Assembly: GCA_024274855.1 (NCBI GenBank)
Contig: JAJSAJ010000388.1
Span: 1-9,343 of the forward strand
From: Planctomycetota bacterium
GTDB lineage: Bacteria > Planctomycetota > Planctomycetia > Pirellulales > Pirellulaceae
DNA: 9,343 bases
Reading direction: 5' to 3'
In this document: piece after piece, positions 1-7,197 of the stretch
Position numbering within the stretch: the first letter of the stretch is position 1
Layout: every line of letters starts with the position of its first letter
Made by a program: the position numbers and the translations under genes
Notes under the pieces: generated by a model
Databases searched by the model: none
What the model saw: only the letters and a program-made list of their open reading frames with translations
Told to the model about the DNA's origin: nothing

Positions 1-1
1 A

Positions 2-1702
2 CACGTGTTGGCAATCTCTGGATTGCATATAGGCGTGTTAGCATCCGGATTCTGGCTGATATTGCGATTGGCCGGCTGGCCGCGACCGTCGGTGCTTTGG
101 GTTGCCGCGTTGTTGACGGTTGCGTATGCCATGGTGACGGGGATGCGCTCGCCCGTGCTGCGTGCGTCGGTGCTGGTGATCGTCTATTGCCTAGCACGCG
201 GCACGGGCCACCGAGCGATATCGTGGAATTCGCTGGCTGCTGCTGCGTTGGTCACGATTGGGTTCGTGCCGTCCGCCGTGCGCGATGTGGGGGCCCAGTT
301 GTCCTTTCTGGCGGTTGCCGCGATCATTCAGGCGTTGCCATGGATTCGGCGCATTCGCGTGACGAATCCGTTGGGGACGGCCGTGTTGCAGAGTCGCTCG
401 TGGGTCATTCGTGGTTTGCACCGCTTCGGTACGGGTGTGTTGCAGGGGTTGTCTCTTTCGGCCGTTGTCTGGTTGGTGGCGTGGCCCTTGGTGGCCGCTC
501 GGTTCCACATCGTGGCGCCGGCAGGTGTTGTCCTGAATGTACTTCTTTGGGTGCCTGTCGCGATCGCGATGTTTTCCGGTGTTTTGGTCCTGATTCTGGC
601 CGCTCTATGCCCGGTTGCCGCACCATGTGCGGGATGGATGTGCGGCTTGGCACTGCATGCGGTTCAAATGCTGGTCGGGATGGCTCAGGCGTGTCCCGGT
701 GGTCACTCTTGGACGCCCGGGCTTCCGTTGTGGTGGGTTGTTGGCTTCTATCTGTTTCTAGCCGGCATGCAGGTTCCCTTTCTTCTGAGTATCAGACGCC
801 GGCAGACTATCGTGCTGTGGGGCTGGCTGACGCTCGGTCTTCTGTTGGGCCAGCCATGCCAGTTTGCCTGGCGGCACGTGCGGCCCGGGCCGTTACGTGT
901 CACCTTTGTTGCTGTGGGGCATGGGACATCGGTATTGATCGAATCGCCCGATGGGCGTGCAATGCTTTACGATGCCGGTGGCATGGTGGGCGATCGGAGG
1001 GCCGCGCGAGCGATCAGCGGTCTGCTTTGGTCTCGCGGTATCTCGCATCTCGATGGCGTTGTTCTGTCGCATGCCGATATGGATCATTGCAATGCACTGC
1101 CGATCTTACTCGAGCGGTTTTCGGTGGGTTGTGTCTACGTTTCTCCGGTCATGTTTCAGGATGAAACGCCGGCGATTCGTCTGTTGCGGGCGGCCATTCG
1201 CCAATCGAGGACGCCGTTAACCGTGTTGTGGGAGGGGGATCAGCTTTGTTTTGGAGCCGGCATGCGAATCGATGTGTTGCATCCTCCTCGGAGCGTTTGC
1301 ATGACGACGGACAATGCATCAAGTATCGTGCTGCTGTTGCAGTACGAGCGGCGGCGTGTGTTGCTGCCGGGTGACTTGGAGCAAGACGGTTTGGATGAAC
1401 TGCTCGGCGAATTGCCCACGCGGTGCGATGTGGTGATGGCGCCGCACCATGGCAGCCCGAACAGCGCGCCCGCGAGGATGGTCCAGTGGGCGAGACCCGA
1501 TTGGATTGTCATCAGTGATGCGGTTGGCGACCGGCTTCGCGGCGGTTGGTCTGGTTCCGAAGCTTCAGGGGCCGTCGTGCTGCATACGTCGGCTGTTGGC
1601 GCAATCCGGATTGCGATCGATTCAAGCTGCTTGGGAGTCCGAACATGGCGGTGCGGGAGCGAACGATGGCGGAATTGCCCTGCAACCCTCTTGCCTTGGT
1701 AG
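2..1702 (+). CDS. comEC: ComEC/Rec2-family DNA-uptake channel protein, 5' end outside the window
   Basis: This is the C-terminal 566 codons of a ComEC-type protein, the inner-membrane channel that carries single-stranded DNA into the cytoplasm during natural transformation. The frame is already open at position 2, where the first residues read HVLAISGLHIG. That matches the ComEC core signature (usually HLLAISGLHIG), so the GTG at position 5 is an internal codon and the true start lies upstream. Visible order: about eight to nine hydrophobic segments (roughly residues 8-290, the Competence domain), then a metallo-beta-lactamase-like domain from about residue 300. That domain carries SHADMDH (His at 1070, Asp at 1076 and 1082, His at 1085), LPGDLE (1364-1381) and a PHHGS motif (1442-1456), all typical of ComEC. 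The N-terminal DUF4131/OB part must lie before the window. The gene ends on TAG. The next gene starts 118 bp downstream in the same direction, too far for obvious translational coupling. Function in uptake is inferred from the family; no other competence gene is visible. Confidence 0.93.
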   Translation, partial: HVLAISGLHIGVLASGFWLILRLAGWPRPSVLWVAALLTVAYAMVTGMRSPVLRASVLVIVYCLARGTGHRAISWNSLAAAALVTIGFVPSAVRDVGAQLSFLAVAAIIQALPWIRRIRVTNPLGTAVLQSRSWVIRGLHRFGTGVLQGLSLSAVVWLVAWPLVAARFHIVAPAGVVLNVLLWVPVAIAMFSGVLVLILAALCPVAAPCAGWMCGLALHAVQMLVGMAQACPGGHSWTPGLPLWWVVGFYLFLAGMQVPFLLSIRRRQTIVLWGWLTLGLLLGQPCQFAWRHVRPGPLRVTFVAVGHGTSVLIESPDGRAMLYDAGGMVGDRRAARAISGLLWSRGISHLDGVVLSHADMDHCNALPILLERFSVGCVYVSPVMFQDETPAIRLLRAAIRQSRTPLTVLWEGDQLCFGAGMRIDVLHPPRSVCMTTDNASSIVLLLQYERRRVLLPGDLEQDGLDELLGELPTRCDVVMAPHHGSPNSAPARMVQWARPDWIVISDAVGDRLRGGWSGSEASGAVVLHTSAVGAIRIAIDSSCLGVRTWRCGSERWRNCPATLLPW

Positions 1703-1820
1703 GGGATTGGACAGCACAATACAGAGACACGTATGAAACCAAGATTGCAAGGAAGCCGGGCGGGCGTTTGGTCGGAGCCGCGTTTCGGTCCTTCTGCCCG
1801 CTGCGAGTTACGGAGTTCTC

Positions 1821-4800
1821 ATGGTTCTTCCACATGTGGTCCAGAACAGCTTCTATCGCCATGACCGGGACATGGGAGATCGCTATTTCCAGGCCTCTCG
1901 CGTTTCGCAGGTCGTCTGTTTGTCCGACGGTGCCGAAGCACGCGTTCGCGGAACCCGTTTCTACCGCGTTGCGGTCGATTGGTCCGATGTTGGACGTGGT
2001 CTGCTCTCGGTCGTTTGCGATTGTCCCCGATTTCATCAAGGCGTGCTGTGCAAACACGTTTGGGCATTGCTTCGGGTGCTTGACCAGCAGGGCCAGTTTC
2101 CCGGTCGCCTGCCGGTCGGCTTGGCGATTCGAGCTCTTGAGCGTGGTGAGCCGGACGGCATCGATCGGGCGTTGGACCAGGAGAATGCGACGGAGGCCTC
2201 GGGGGCTCAAGCAGTTGCCTTTGCCAAGTCCCCCCCCGTGGGCGAGCCGTGGTACCAGCTGGCGCGTCTCTGCCATGTGCAAAGTGTCTCGGGGACTACC
2301 GGAACGCCTCCACTGTCCAAACGTCGGTATTGGTGGGTGCTACAGCCGACCGAGGATGCGCGGGATGGAACGGTTCGCCTGCACTGTCTCGCTCAGCGGC
2401 AACGCAAGGCGGGTGGCTGGGGCCAGCCGCAGTCCGTGTTGCCTCAGCAGGGCCCGTACGGCGAGACAGCTCTCTTGGACGCGAAGTTGTCTAAACTAGT
2501 CCAGCAGGCCGCGCGGGACCACGAGAGAGCTTCCTTTTACCGGCCGGCATACCACCGATATCGGACCGGTCGCAAGCAGGATGGGGTTGTGATTTCGGCC
2601 GAGTCGGCTCTGGCGCTGCTTCCGGAATTGTGCCGGCACGATCGATTTGTGTGGCTGTTCGACATTTCTCAACCGATCGAAGACGCACGGACGATCCGTT
2701 TGGATCAAGGGGCCGTATATCGGTTCGTTTTGGAGGCCGACCGTGACGGCGCGTCCGGTGGCTGGATCTTTCGAGGGATGTTCCAGCGTCCCGGCGAGTC
2801 GTCGATTCCCGTTTCCGACGCGGTCTCCCTGATTGCCAGACGGTTCGTGCTTTTTGAGAATCGGTTGGCGCGCTTCCAGCCACCGGCTGTGCCGGAAGTC
2901 GTGTCCTGGTTTCGGCAACGGTCGACGGTGTGCGTTCCGGAGCCGCATCGATTGGCCTTCCTGCAAGCTTTAGTGCACGCGGTTGATAGCGATGTGTTGG
3001 ATTCGTTGCCTTCCGAGGTGCTTGGATCGGTTGTGTCGGAGCCGATGCAGGCGGAGTTGCAAGTCGAGCCGGGGCGTCACCAGCGGAGCTTGAATGCGCG
3101 GGGTCAGTTTCGCTATGCCGACGTCGTGGTTCAGCCGGACGATCGGCCGGTTCACTTTGATCCCGACAGTGGTGTTTGTGTTCGGCGAGATTTGGCTGCC
3201 GAATGTAAGTTGGTCGACACACTTCGCGGCGCGCTGATTTCATCGGTCGGATACGAGTTCTCCGGCAACCACTTAATGCTGCTTTCTTCTCAGTTGCCGA
3301 AGTTGGTCCGAACGGCGATGTATGCTGGATGGCGTGTCTGTGTTGCCGGTCAGGTGGTCCGGCGGCCTGGCAAGATCGATATTGCGGTCAAGAGCGGCAT
3401 CGATTGGTTTGAATTGCACGGAAACGTCGACTTCGATGGTCTCCAGGTGCCTCTGCCCCAGCTATTGCGTGCCCTGCGTACCGGCCAGGCAACGCTGACG
3501 TTGGACGATGGTACACGGGGCTTGTTGCCTGAGAGGTGGCTTGAGAAGTATAGTCGGTTGCTTAAATTGGGGGATGAGCAAGGAGATGTGGTCCACTATC
3601 GTCCCAGTCAGGCAATGTTGCTGGATGCGATGCTGGCCGAACAGGATTCGGTGACCTTTGATCGCCGTTTTGCGACGTTCCAAAGGCGATTGGCGTCGTT
3701 TCAGGGCGTTCGCGAGTCCAAGGAGCCTCGTGGGTTTCGTGGCACGCTGCGGTCTTACCAGCGGCGGGGGTTGGGGTGGCTGAAGTTCCTGAACTCATTT
3801 CGTTTTGGCGGATGTCTAGCGGATGATATGGGACTTGGCAAAACCGTGCAGGTCTTGGCATTGCTACAATCTCGCCGGACCCGACGCCTGAAAAAAGATG
3901 AACAGCGCAAGCCCTCGATCGTTGTGGTGCCCAAGAGTCTTGTTTTCAATTGGATCAACGAGGCCGCTCGGTTCGCACCGCGACTGAGAGTGCTCGACTA
4001 TACAGGCCTTGGCCGCAAAGAGCTTCGCAAGCGGATTTCAGAGCAGGATGTGGTGGTCACTACGTATGGAGTCTTGCGGCGTGACATCGAGGAATTGAAA
4101 AAAACTGAGTTCGATTATGCGATCCTGGACGAGGCGACGGTAATTAAGAACCCCAGATCGCAGAATGCCAAGAGTTGTCGCTTGATTTCGGCCGATTATC
4201 GGCTTGCCATGACCGGGACGCCGATCGAGAACCACCTTGGTGAATTGTGGTCACTGTTCGAATTCTTGAATCCCGGTATGCTCGGCGCGATGAGTGATTT
4301 TCAGGCGATCATTGCGAAAACCGGTTCGCAGGATGGGCGTCAATGGCTTGCTCGAGCGATTAGTCCCTATGTGTTGCGCCGGACCAATGATCAGGTGCTG
4401 ACCGACTTGCCGAAGAAGACGGAAAAGACAATCTATTGCCGTCTGACTTCCAAACAGAAGGCCCAATACAGCGAGTTGCGAGGTTATTACCGGCGCCAGT
4501 TGTCCAACGCGATAAAAGACAAGGGGCTCAATCGGTCAAAAATCCATGTGCTCGAAGCACTGCTCCGGTTGCGCCAGGCCGCGTGCCACCCTGGATTGAT
4601 CGATTCCCGTCAACGAGATGGCGAAAGTGCCAAGTTGAGTCTGTTGATGGAATACCTTCGCGAGGCGGTGGATGAGAAGCACAAAGTGCTGGTTTTCTCG
4701 CAGTTTACCACGTTTCTGGGGATTGTTCGGAACCACCTGGAGGCGGAGGGGATTGAGTACGAGTATCTGGATGGTCGGACTCGGAATCGAGAGGAAAGTG

Positions 4801-5132
4801 TTGACCGTTTTCAGGAGGAGCAGGGTTGTTCTGTTTTTCTGATCAGCCTGAAAGCCGGGGGCCACGGCCTGAATCTAACGGCCGCCGACTATGTGTTCGT
4901 GCTCGATCCATGGTGGAACCCGGCCGTGGAAGCCCAGGCCATTGATCGTGCACATCGTATCGGCCAGACGCGGCCTGTCATTGCATACCGGCTGATTGCT
5001 CAGGACACGGTTGAAGAGAAAGTCCTGGCGCTGCAGGACCAGAAGCGGGAGTTGGCCGACGCGATTATTACGGCCAATGAGAGTCTGATTCGCCGCCTGA
5101 CACCGGAGGATCTGCAGATGCTACTCGGGTGA
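1821..5132 (+). CDS. SWIM zinc-finger SNF2-family ATPase (DEAD/DEAH-box helicase superfamily 2)
   Basis: A 1,103-residue SNF2/Rad54-like protein, a dsDNA translocase family whose bacterial members act on protein-DNA complexes or stalled polymerases; the substrate here is unknown. A SWIM zinc finger lies near the N terminus (C66, C68, C77, H79 in a CxC-x8-CxH pattern). Residues about 100-620 are a poorly conserved middle part, probably the bacterial SNF2-associated region. The helicase core starts near residue 640 (LRSYQRRGLGWL). It has Walker A DDMGLGKT (K674, codon at 3840), a Walker B box DEAT (770-773, usually DEAQ or DEAH), TGTPIEN (from about 798), VLVFSQF (from 956) and the motif VI stretch IDRAHRIGQ (1041-1049). 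All motifs needed for ATP hydrolysis appear intact. The ATG at 1821 is preceded by GGAG at 1812-1815, five bases away, which supports this start. It ends on TGA. It follows comEC in the same orientation and is convergent with the sigma factor gene; neither neighbour explains its role. Confidence 0.92.
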   Translation: MVLPHVVQNSFYRHDRDMGDRYFQASRVSQVVCLSDGAEARVRGTRFYRVAVDWSDVGRGLLSVVCDCPRFHQGVLCKHVWALLRVLDQQGQFPGRLPVGLAIRALERGEPDGIDRALDQENATEASGAQAVAFAKSPPVGEPWYQLARLCHVQSVSGTTGTPPLSKRRYWWVLQPTEDARDGTVRLHCLAQRQRKAGGWGQPQSVLPQQGPYGETALLDAKLSKLVQQAARDHERASFYRPAYHRYRTGRKQDGVVISAESALALLPELCRHDRFVWLFDISQPIEDARTIRLDQGAVYRFVLEADRDGASGGWIFRGMFQRPGESSIPVSDAVSLIARRFVLFENRLARFQPPAVPEVVSWFRQRSTVCVPEPHRLAFLQALVHAVDSDVLDSLPSEVLGSVVSEPMQAELQVEPGRHQRSLNARGQFRYADVVVQPDDRPVHFDPDSGVCVRRDLAAECKLVDTLRGALISSVGYEFSGNHLMLLSSQLPKLVRTAMYAGWRVCVAGQVVRRPGKIDIAVKSGIDWFELHGNVDFDGLQVPLPQLLRALRTGQATLTLDDGTRGLLPERWLEKYSRLLKLGDEQGDVVHYRPSQAMLLDAMLAEQDSVTFDRRFATFQRRLASFQGVRESKEPRGFRGTLRSYQRRGLGWLKFLNSFRFGGCLADDMGLGKTVQVLALLQSRRTRRLKKDEQRKPSIVVVPKSLVFNWINEAARFAPRLRVLDYTGLGRKELRKRISEQDVVVTTYGVLRRDIEELKKTEFDYAILDEATVIKNPRSQNAKSCRLISADYRLAMTGTPIENHLGELWSLFEFLNPGMLGAMSDFQAIIAKTGSQDGRQWLARAISPYVLRRTNDQVLTDLPKKTEKTIYCRLTSKQKAQYSELRGYYRRQLSNAIKDKGLNRSKIHVLEALLRLRQAACHPGLIDSRQRDGESAKLSLLMEYLREAVDEKHKVLVFSQFTTFLGIVRNHLEAEGIEYEYLDGRTRNREESVDRFQEEQGCSVFLISLKAGGHGLNLTAADYVFVLDPWWNPAVEAQAIDRAHRIGQTRPVIAYRLIAQDTVEEKVLALQDQKRELADAIITANESLIRRLTPEDLQMLLG

Positions 5133-5147
5133 CTCGGATGTTGGGCT

Positions 5148-5299
5148 GTTTCAGCGTAGCCGTTCACGCCGCTGGGGTCTGACGCAATTTTCGGCGGAGA
5201 CAGCGTTTCTTCACGCGAACGCATTTTGTCGCCGAAAATGGGTCTGACCCCTTGGAAACGAACTGGCGGCCTACATTCCGTGAACGGTTACGTTTCAGC
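5148..5299. mobile_element. MITE-like palindromic element with 8-bp target duplication, IS66-like ends
   Basis: A 136-bp non-coding element (5156-5291) is bounded by inverted repeats GTAGCCGTTCACG (5156-5168) and CGTGAACGGTTAC (5279-5291), 12 of 13 matching. It is directly flanked by a perfect 8-bp direct repeat, GTTTCAGC (5148-5155 and 5292-5299), which reads as a target-site duplication. Nested inside is a second palindrome: GGGGTCTGAC (5174-5183) and TTTTCGGCG (5188-5196) against CGCCGAAAA (5230-5238) and GGGTCTGACCCC (5240-5251), with a small inner stem GCGTT/AACGC (5203-5207, 5218-5222). Read inward from the right, the end is GTAACCGTTCACG. IS66-family elements are known for termini beginning GTAA and for 8-bp duplications, so an IS66-derived MITE is a reasonable inference. 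No transposase is encoded, so movement would need one in trans. It sits 15 bp after the SNF2 gene's stop codon and may also affect transcript ends there. Confidence 0.62.
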
Positions 5300-5313
5300 A
5301 GGGAGGTGGTACG

Positions 5314-5344
5314 CTGGTGGCAGGATCTCTTGTCTGTCCGCCAG
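5314..5344. terminator. Possible terminator hairpin between convergent genes
   Basis: CTGGTGG-CAG (5314-5323) can pair with CTG-T-CCGCCAG (5334-5344), giving a ten-pair stem with one bulged T, one G-T wobble and a ten-base loop. It lies between the SNF2 gene and the convergent sigma-factor gene, where both transcripts should end. No T-run follows on either strand, so it is not a canonical intrinsic terminator. It could instead be an RNA-stabilising hairpin or part of the repeat cluster around it. Confidence 0.3.
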
Positions 5345-5365
5345 TGTGTCCGGCCGCCAGTGTGT
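5338..5365. repeat. Tandem pair of a 12-bp motif
   Basis: CCGCCAGTGTGT occurs twice, at 5338-5349 and 5354-5365, a 16-bp period. The first copy overlaps the right arm of the neighbouring hairpin. Two copies are too few to say whether this is a binding-site pair or a slippage duplication. Confidence 0.5.
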
Positions 5366-5399
5366 GACCAGGCTCAGAAAACGGGGGGCGGCCAGCCTG
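5352..5399. repeat. Overlapping inverted repeats downstream of the sigma-factor gene
   Basis: GGCCGCC (5352-5358) is a perfect inverted repeat of GGCGGCC (5387-5393). CAGGCT (5369-5374), inside that loop, can pair with AGCCTG (5394-5399) just outside it. The arrangement could form either alternative hairpins or a pseudoknot. It lies 30 bp beyond the stop codon of the minus-strand sigma gene, so it may form the 3' end of that transcript. There is no clear U-tract. Confidence 0.35.
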
Positions 5400-5428
5400 A
5401 GGGTTCTTAGGTCGATCGTGGCACCTGT

Positions 5429-6040
5429 TTAGCGTGCCTCGCGTTGTTGCAGCCTTTCGATGTGGGTTCGCATGGCGGATCGTGCCCGATGCAGACGACT
5501 GCGAACCGTGCCGACGGAGATCTCCAGGACGCGAGCGATGGTGTCATAATCAAAGTTTTCGATTTCTCGCAACACCAGAATACTGCGGTATTCACTACTG
5601 AGTTGCCGCAGTGCTTGTTGGATCAGCAGGGTCTGCTCCTGCTGCAGAAGTCGATCGGCAGGAGCGGAACCCGGGTCAATTGGTTCGTGTCCGAGAGTTT
5701 CCAACGCTTGATCCGCGGAGACTTCAGGCCGTCGCTTGCGATGGCGATTAGCGATGCAATGCATGGCAATTCGGTACAGCCACGTGTAGAAGGTGCTCTT
5801 GCCCTGGAACGTATGCAACTTGAGATAGGCTTGGACGAAGGCATCCTGCACGATGTCCTCGGCTTCCTGAAGGTGCCCGACCATGTGGGTGATACTGGTG
5901 AACAGCCGATCTTGATGCAATTGCACGAGTCGGCCGAAGGCGTCCGCGTCGCCATGCTGAGCTTGTTCAATCAATGGTCGTTCATCATTCACGGCAGCTC
6001 GAGACACGGAACCCCGAATAGAGGTAAGGCTGAGTAACAC
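5429..6040 (-). CDS. ECF-type RNA polymerase sigma factor
   Basis: A 203-residue sigma-70 family protein of the two-domain (extracytoplasmic function) type, which redirects RNA polymerase to a small set of promoters. Region 2 spans roughly residues 32-100, with AEDIVQDAF and the -10 recognition helix around STFYTWLYRIA. Region 4 is near residues 142-190, with LSSEYRSILVLREIENFDY followed by the helix-turn-helix ARVLEISVGTVRSRLHRAR. No region 1 or 3 is present. The start is uncertain. The longest frame opens with GTG at 6038-6040, but GTG codons at 6005-6007 and 5990-5992 (starting VNDERPLIEQA) are also possible. None has a convincing Shine-Dalgarno sequence, and family resemblance begins near the last. 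The gene ends on TAA. No anti-sigma factor gene follows; the next gene downstream is convergent. Partner and regulon cannot be read from the window. Confidence 0.9.
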   Translation of the reverse strand: MLLSLTSIRGSVSRAAVNDERPLIEQAQHGDADAFGRLVQLHQDRLFTSITHMVGHLQEAEDIVQDAFVQAYLKLHTFQGKSTFYTWLYRIAMHCIANRHRKRRPEVSADQALETLGHEPIDPGSAPADRLLQQEQTLLIQQALRQLSSEYRSILVLREIENFDYDTIARVLEISVGTVRSRLHRARSAMRTHIERLQQREAR

Positions 6041-6577
6041 CGGGCGGCAGGGCTGCCATCCAGTTTCGACCTAGGGCTTGGATCCGGGTGAGCGTTGCCG
6101 TTGGTCGCCTGAGATTGTCCAAAACTTAACGATCCTTAAAGCTACGAGGGCTGGTTTCAAGTTTATGTCATTCGTTTGCGGTGCGCATATCTTTTTTCAG
6201 GGATCGTCATTGCATCCATGAAAAGACGGCATGGAGGGGACGTTTCGGTTGGTCCAGTACCGGCTGAGCAGTCCGAGGAATCCCCTCTGCGGAGCGAACA
6301 CCCGAAAAGTAGTCAATTCGGTTTAGACAAGGTGGTTCCATCCTGGTCGGAATTTGGCAAATCACTCCTCGAGAGGGGGCGTGGCTTTGCAGAACGTGTT
6401 CCGCCCGACCACTCTCATTTCATCTTCATGTTCGGTTGCAGGCTTGTCAAATGGGGATTCTCGAGCACTCACTGTCTCACGATGCCGGGCCTCGGACCCC
6501 TGCGCTTCAACCGCTCGGATCATAGTCCCCCCGCTCTCGTTGATCGCTGCAACTTGACTCAGCTATGACCATTTTTT
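6041..6577. other. Gene-poor stretch upstream of the sigma-factor gene
   Basis: I see no convincing gene here. An open frame of 130 codons from a TTG at 6176 to 6568 (first ATG at 6218) has no ribosome binding site, no recognisable domain and an odd composition (many Ser, Pro, His and Arg). The minus strand has no frame of similar length. GAGGGGA (6234-6240) can pair with TCCCCTC (6281-6287) around a 40-base loop. A T-run at 6572-6577 is not preceded by a strong hairpin. The sigma-factor promoter must lie in the proximal part, but I cannot place it. Confidence 0.5.
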
Positions 6578-6730
6578 CGCACTAAGGGCCTTGATCGTAA
6601 GGTGGTCCAGGTAGGTCCCGCTTGCCGAGCGGGACATGGTGTAATCCAGGACACTACAAGAGGTTTGGAACTGCAGCCGGAACCTGTTTGCCCGCTGCTG
6701 GACCGGATTGCGATCAAGGCCGCACTAAGG
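6578..6730. mobile_element. Second MITE-like element, 24-bp imperfect terminal inverted repeats and 8-10-bp direct repeat
   Basis: GGCCTTGATCG (6587-6597) is a perfect inverted repeat of CGATCAAGGCC (6711-6721). After a six-base segment on each side the symmetry resumes as GGTCCAG (6604-6610) against CTGGACC (6698-6704). This gives 20 of 24 matching positions at the two ends of a 135-bp segment. The direct repeat CGCACTAAGG lies at both edges (6578-6587 and 6721-6730). It overlaps the inverted repeat by one base per side, so the duplication is 8 bp around a 135-bp element or 10 bp around a 133-bp element. Inside is a strong hairpin, GTCCCGCT with AGCGGGAC around a five-base loop (6615-6635). 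No coding capacity is visible. A transcript across it could fold into a multibranched RNA, so a structured RNA is the alternative reading. The abutting direct repeats favour an inserted element. The parent transposon family is not recognised. Confidence 0.6.
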
Positions 6731-7070
6731 ACCGGCGGATCAATGGTTATCGCGTTTACTGGGGGGCGTTCGTGCGGCGGTCCTCCTTAGCTGCGAGCCT
6801 GATTCACCCATGGGGCGAGCCCACGGGGGTCTGTGCGTGGAAGAGTGCGACAGTTATTGATTGGCGAATCCTAAGTTACTAAGGGGGCCGCCGTTCGGGG
6901 TGTCTGAGACGGGCTCTGGTTGTGGGCGGTTGTCAAACGGGCCCTGGCCACACTACACTAAGCGAGCCATGCTGAAGGCCCGGAGTCTGTTGAGGCGGGC
7001 CAAAGCGGTGATCCGACGAAGATATCCAATCTTTTGCGGTTGCAAAAAAACGTGGCGCCGCTAAATTGAG
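6731..7070. other. Gene-poor stretch upstream of the rpsO promoter region
   Basis: No supportable gene. Short open frames (about 60-90 codons) on both strands lack a ribosome binding site or recognisable content. Small palindromes are common. CTAAGGA (6725-6731) mirrors TCCTTAG (6784-6790). TGGG (6812-6815) and CCCA (6820-6823) form a short GC-rich hairpin. TTTTGC (7032-7037) pairs perfectly with GCAAAA (7042-7047) around a four-base loop. None has an assignable function. I found no tRNA, tmRNA, RNase P RNA or SRP RNA signature. Confidence 0.5.
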
Positions 7071-7100
7071 TTGCTTAAGTTGTTGGTAGTGTTGTATGTA
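7071..7100 (+). promoter_or_regulatory. Weak candidate sigma-70 promoter for rpsO-pnp
   Basis: TTGCTT (7071-7076) and TATGTA (7095-7100) are separated by 18 bases, about 97 bases before the rpsO start. The -35 box is fair (four of six, TTGACA consensus) and the -10 box is poor (three of six). It is the best match I found in the leader, and its position is sensible, but planctomycete promoters are not well described by this consensus. Confidence 0.22.
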
Positions 7101-7143
7101 GAGACAGTCCTGACGGAGACGGGGATCAAGGAGAAAAGGGCGC

Positions 7144-7173
7144 CGGCGGACAGCAAACGAGAACGTCCAGCCG
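7144..7173 (+). promoter_or_regulatory. Hairpin in the rpsO leader, candidate S15 autoregulatory element
   Basis: CGGCGGAC (7144-7151) pairs with GTCC-A-GCCG (7165-7173), giving eight base pairs with one bulged A and a 13-base loop. It ends five bases before the AGAGGAA ribosome binding site (7179-7185) of rpsO. In several bacterial groups S15 represses its own mRNA by binding structured leaders upstream of rpsO, and different phyla use unrelated folds. The position suits such a role. The fold itself is not one I recognise, so the regulatory role is an inference. Confidence 0.35.
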
Positions 7174-7197
7174 AAAGCAGAGGAATCACGGTAGCAA

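Noticed and set aside
97..1164. Long alternative frame inside comEC
   Set aside because: It overlaps the recognised ComEC frame and its translation is rich in Cys and Arg with no family signature, as expected of a shadow frame in GC-rich DNA.
1512..2282. 256-codon antisense frame across the comEC/SNF2 junction
   Set aside because: It lies opposite two recognised genes, including the SWIM finger region, and has no recognisable domain.
5444..6037. 197-codon frame opposite the sigma-factor gene
   Set aside because: The minus-strand frame has clear sigma region 2 and region 4 signatures; the plus-strand frame has none.
6176..6568. 130-codon open frame in the gene-poor gap
   Set aside because: TTG start, no ribosome binding site at the TTG or at the first ATG (6218), no recognisable domain, and a composition unlike the real genes nearby. 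It is kept only as part of the described gap.
6878..6962. ACTAAG repeated at 6878-6883 and 6957-6962, considered as a third target duplication
   Set aside because: The six-base repeats do not abut inverted repeats, so nothing supports an inserted element between them.
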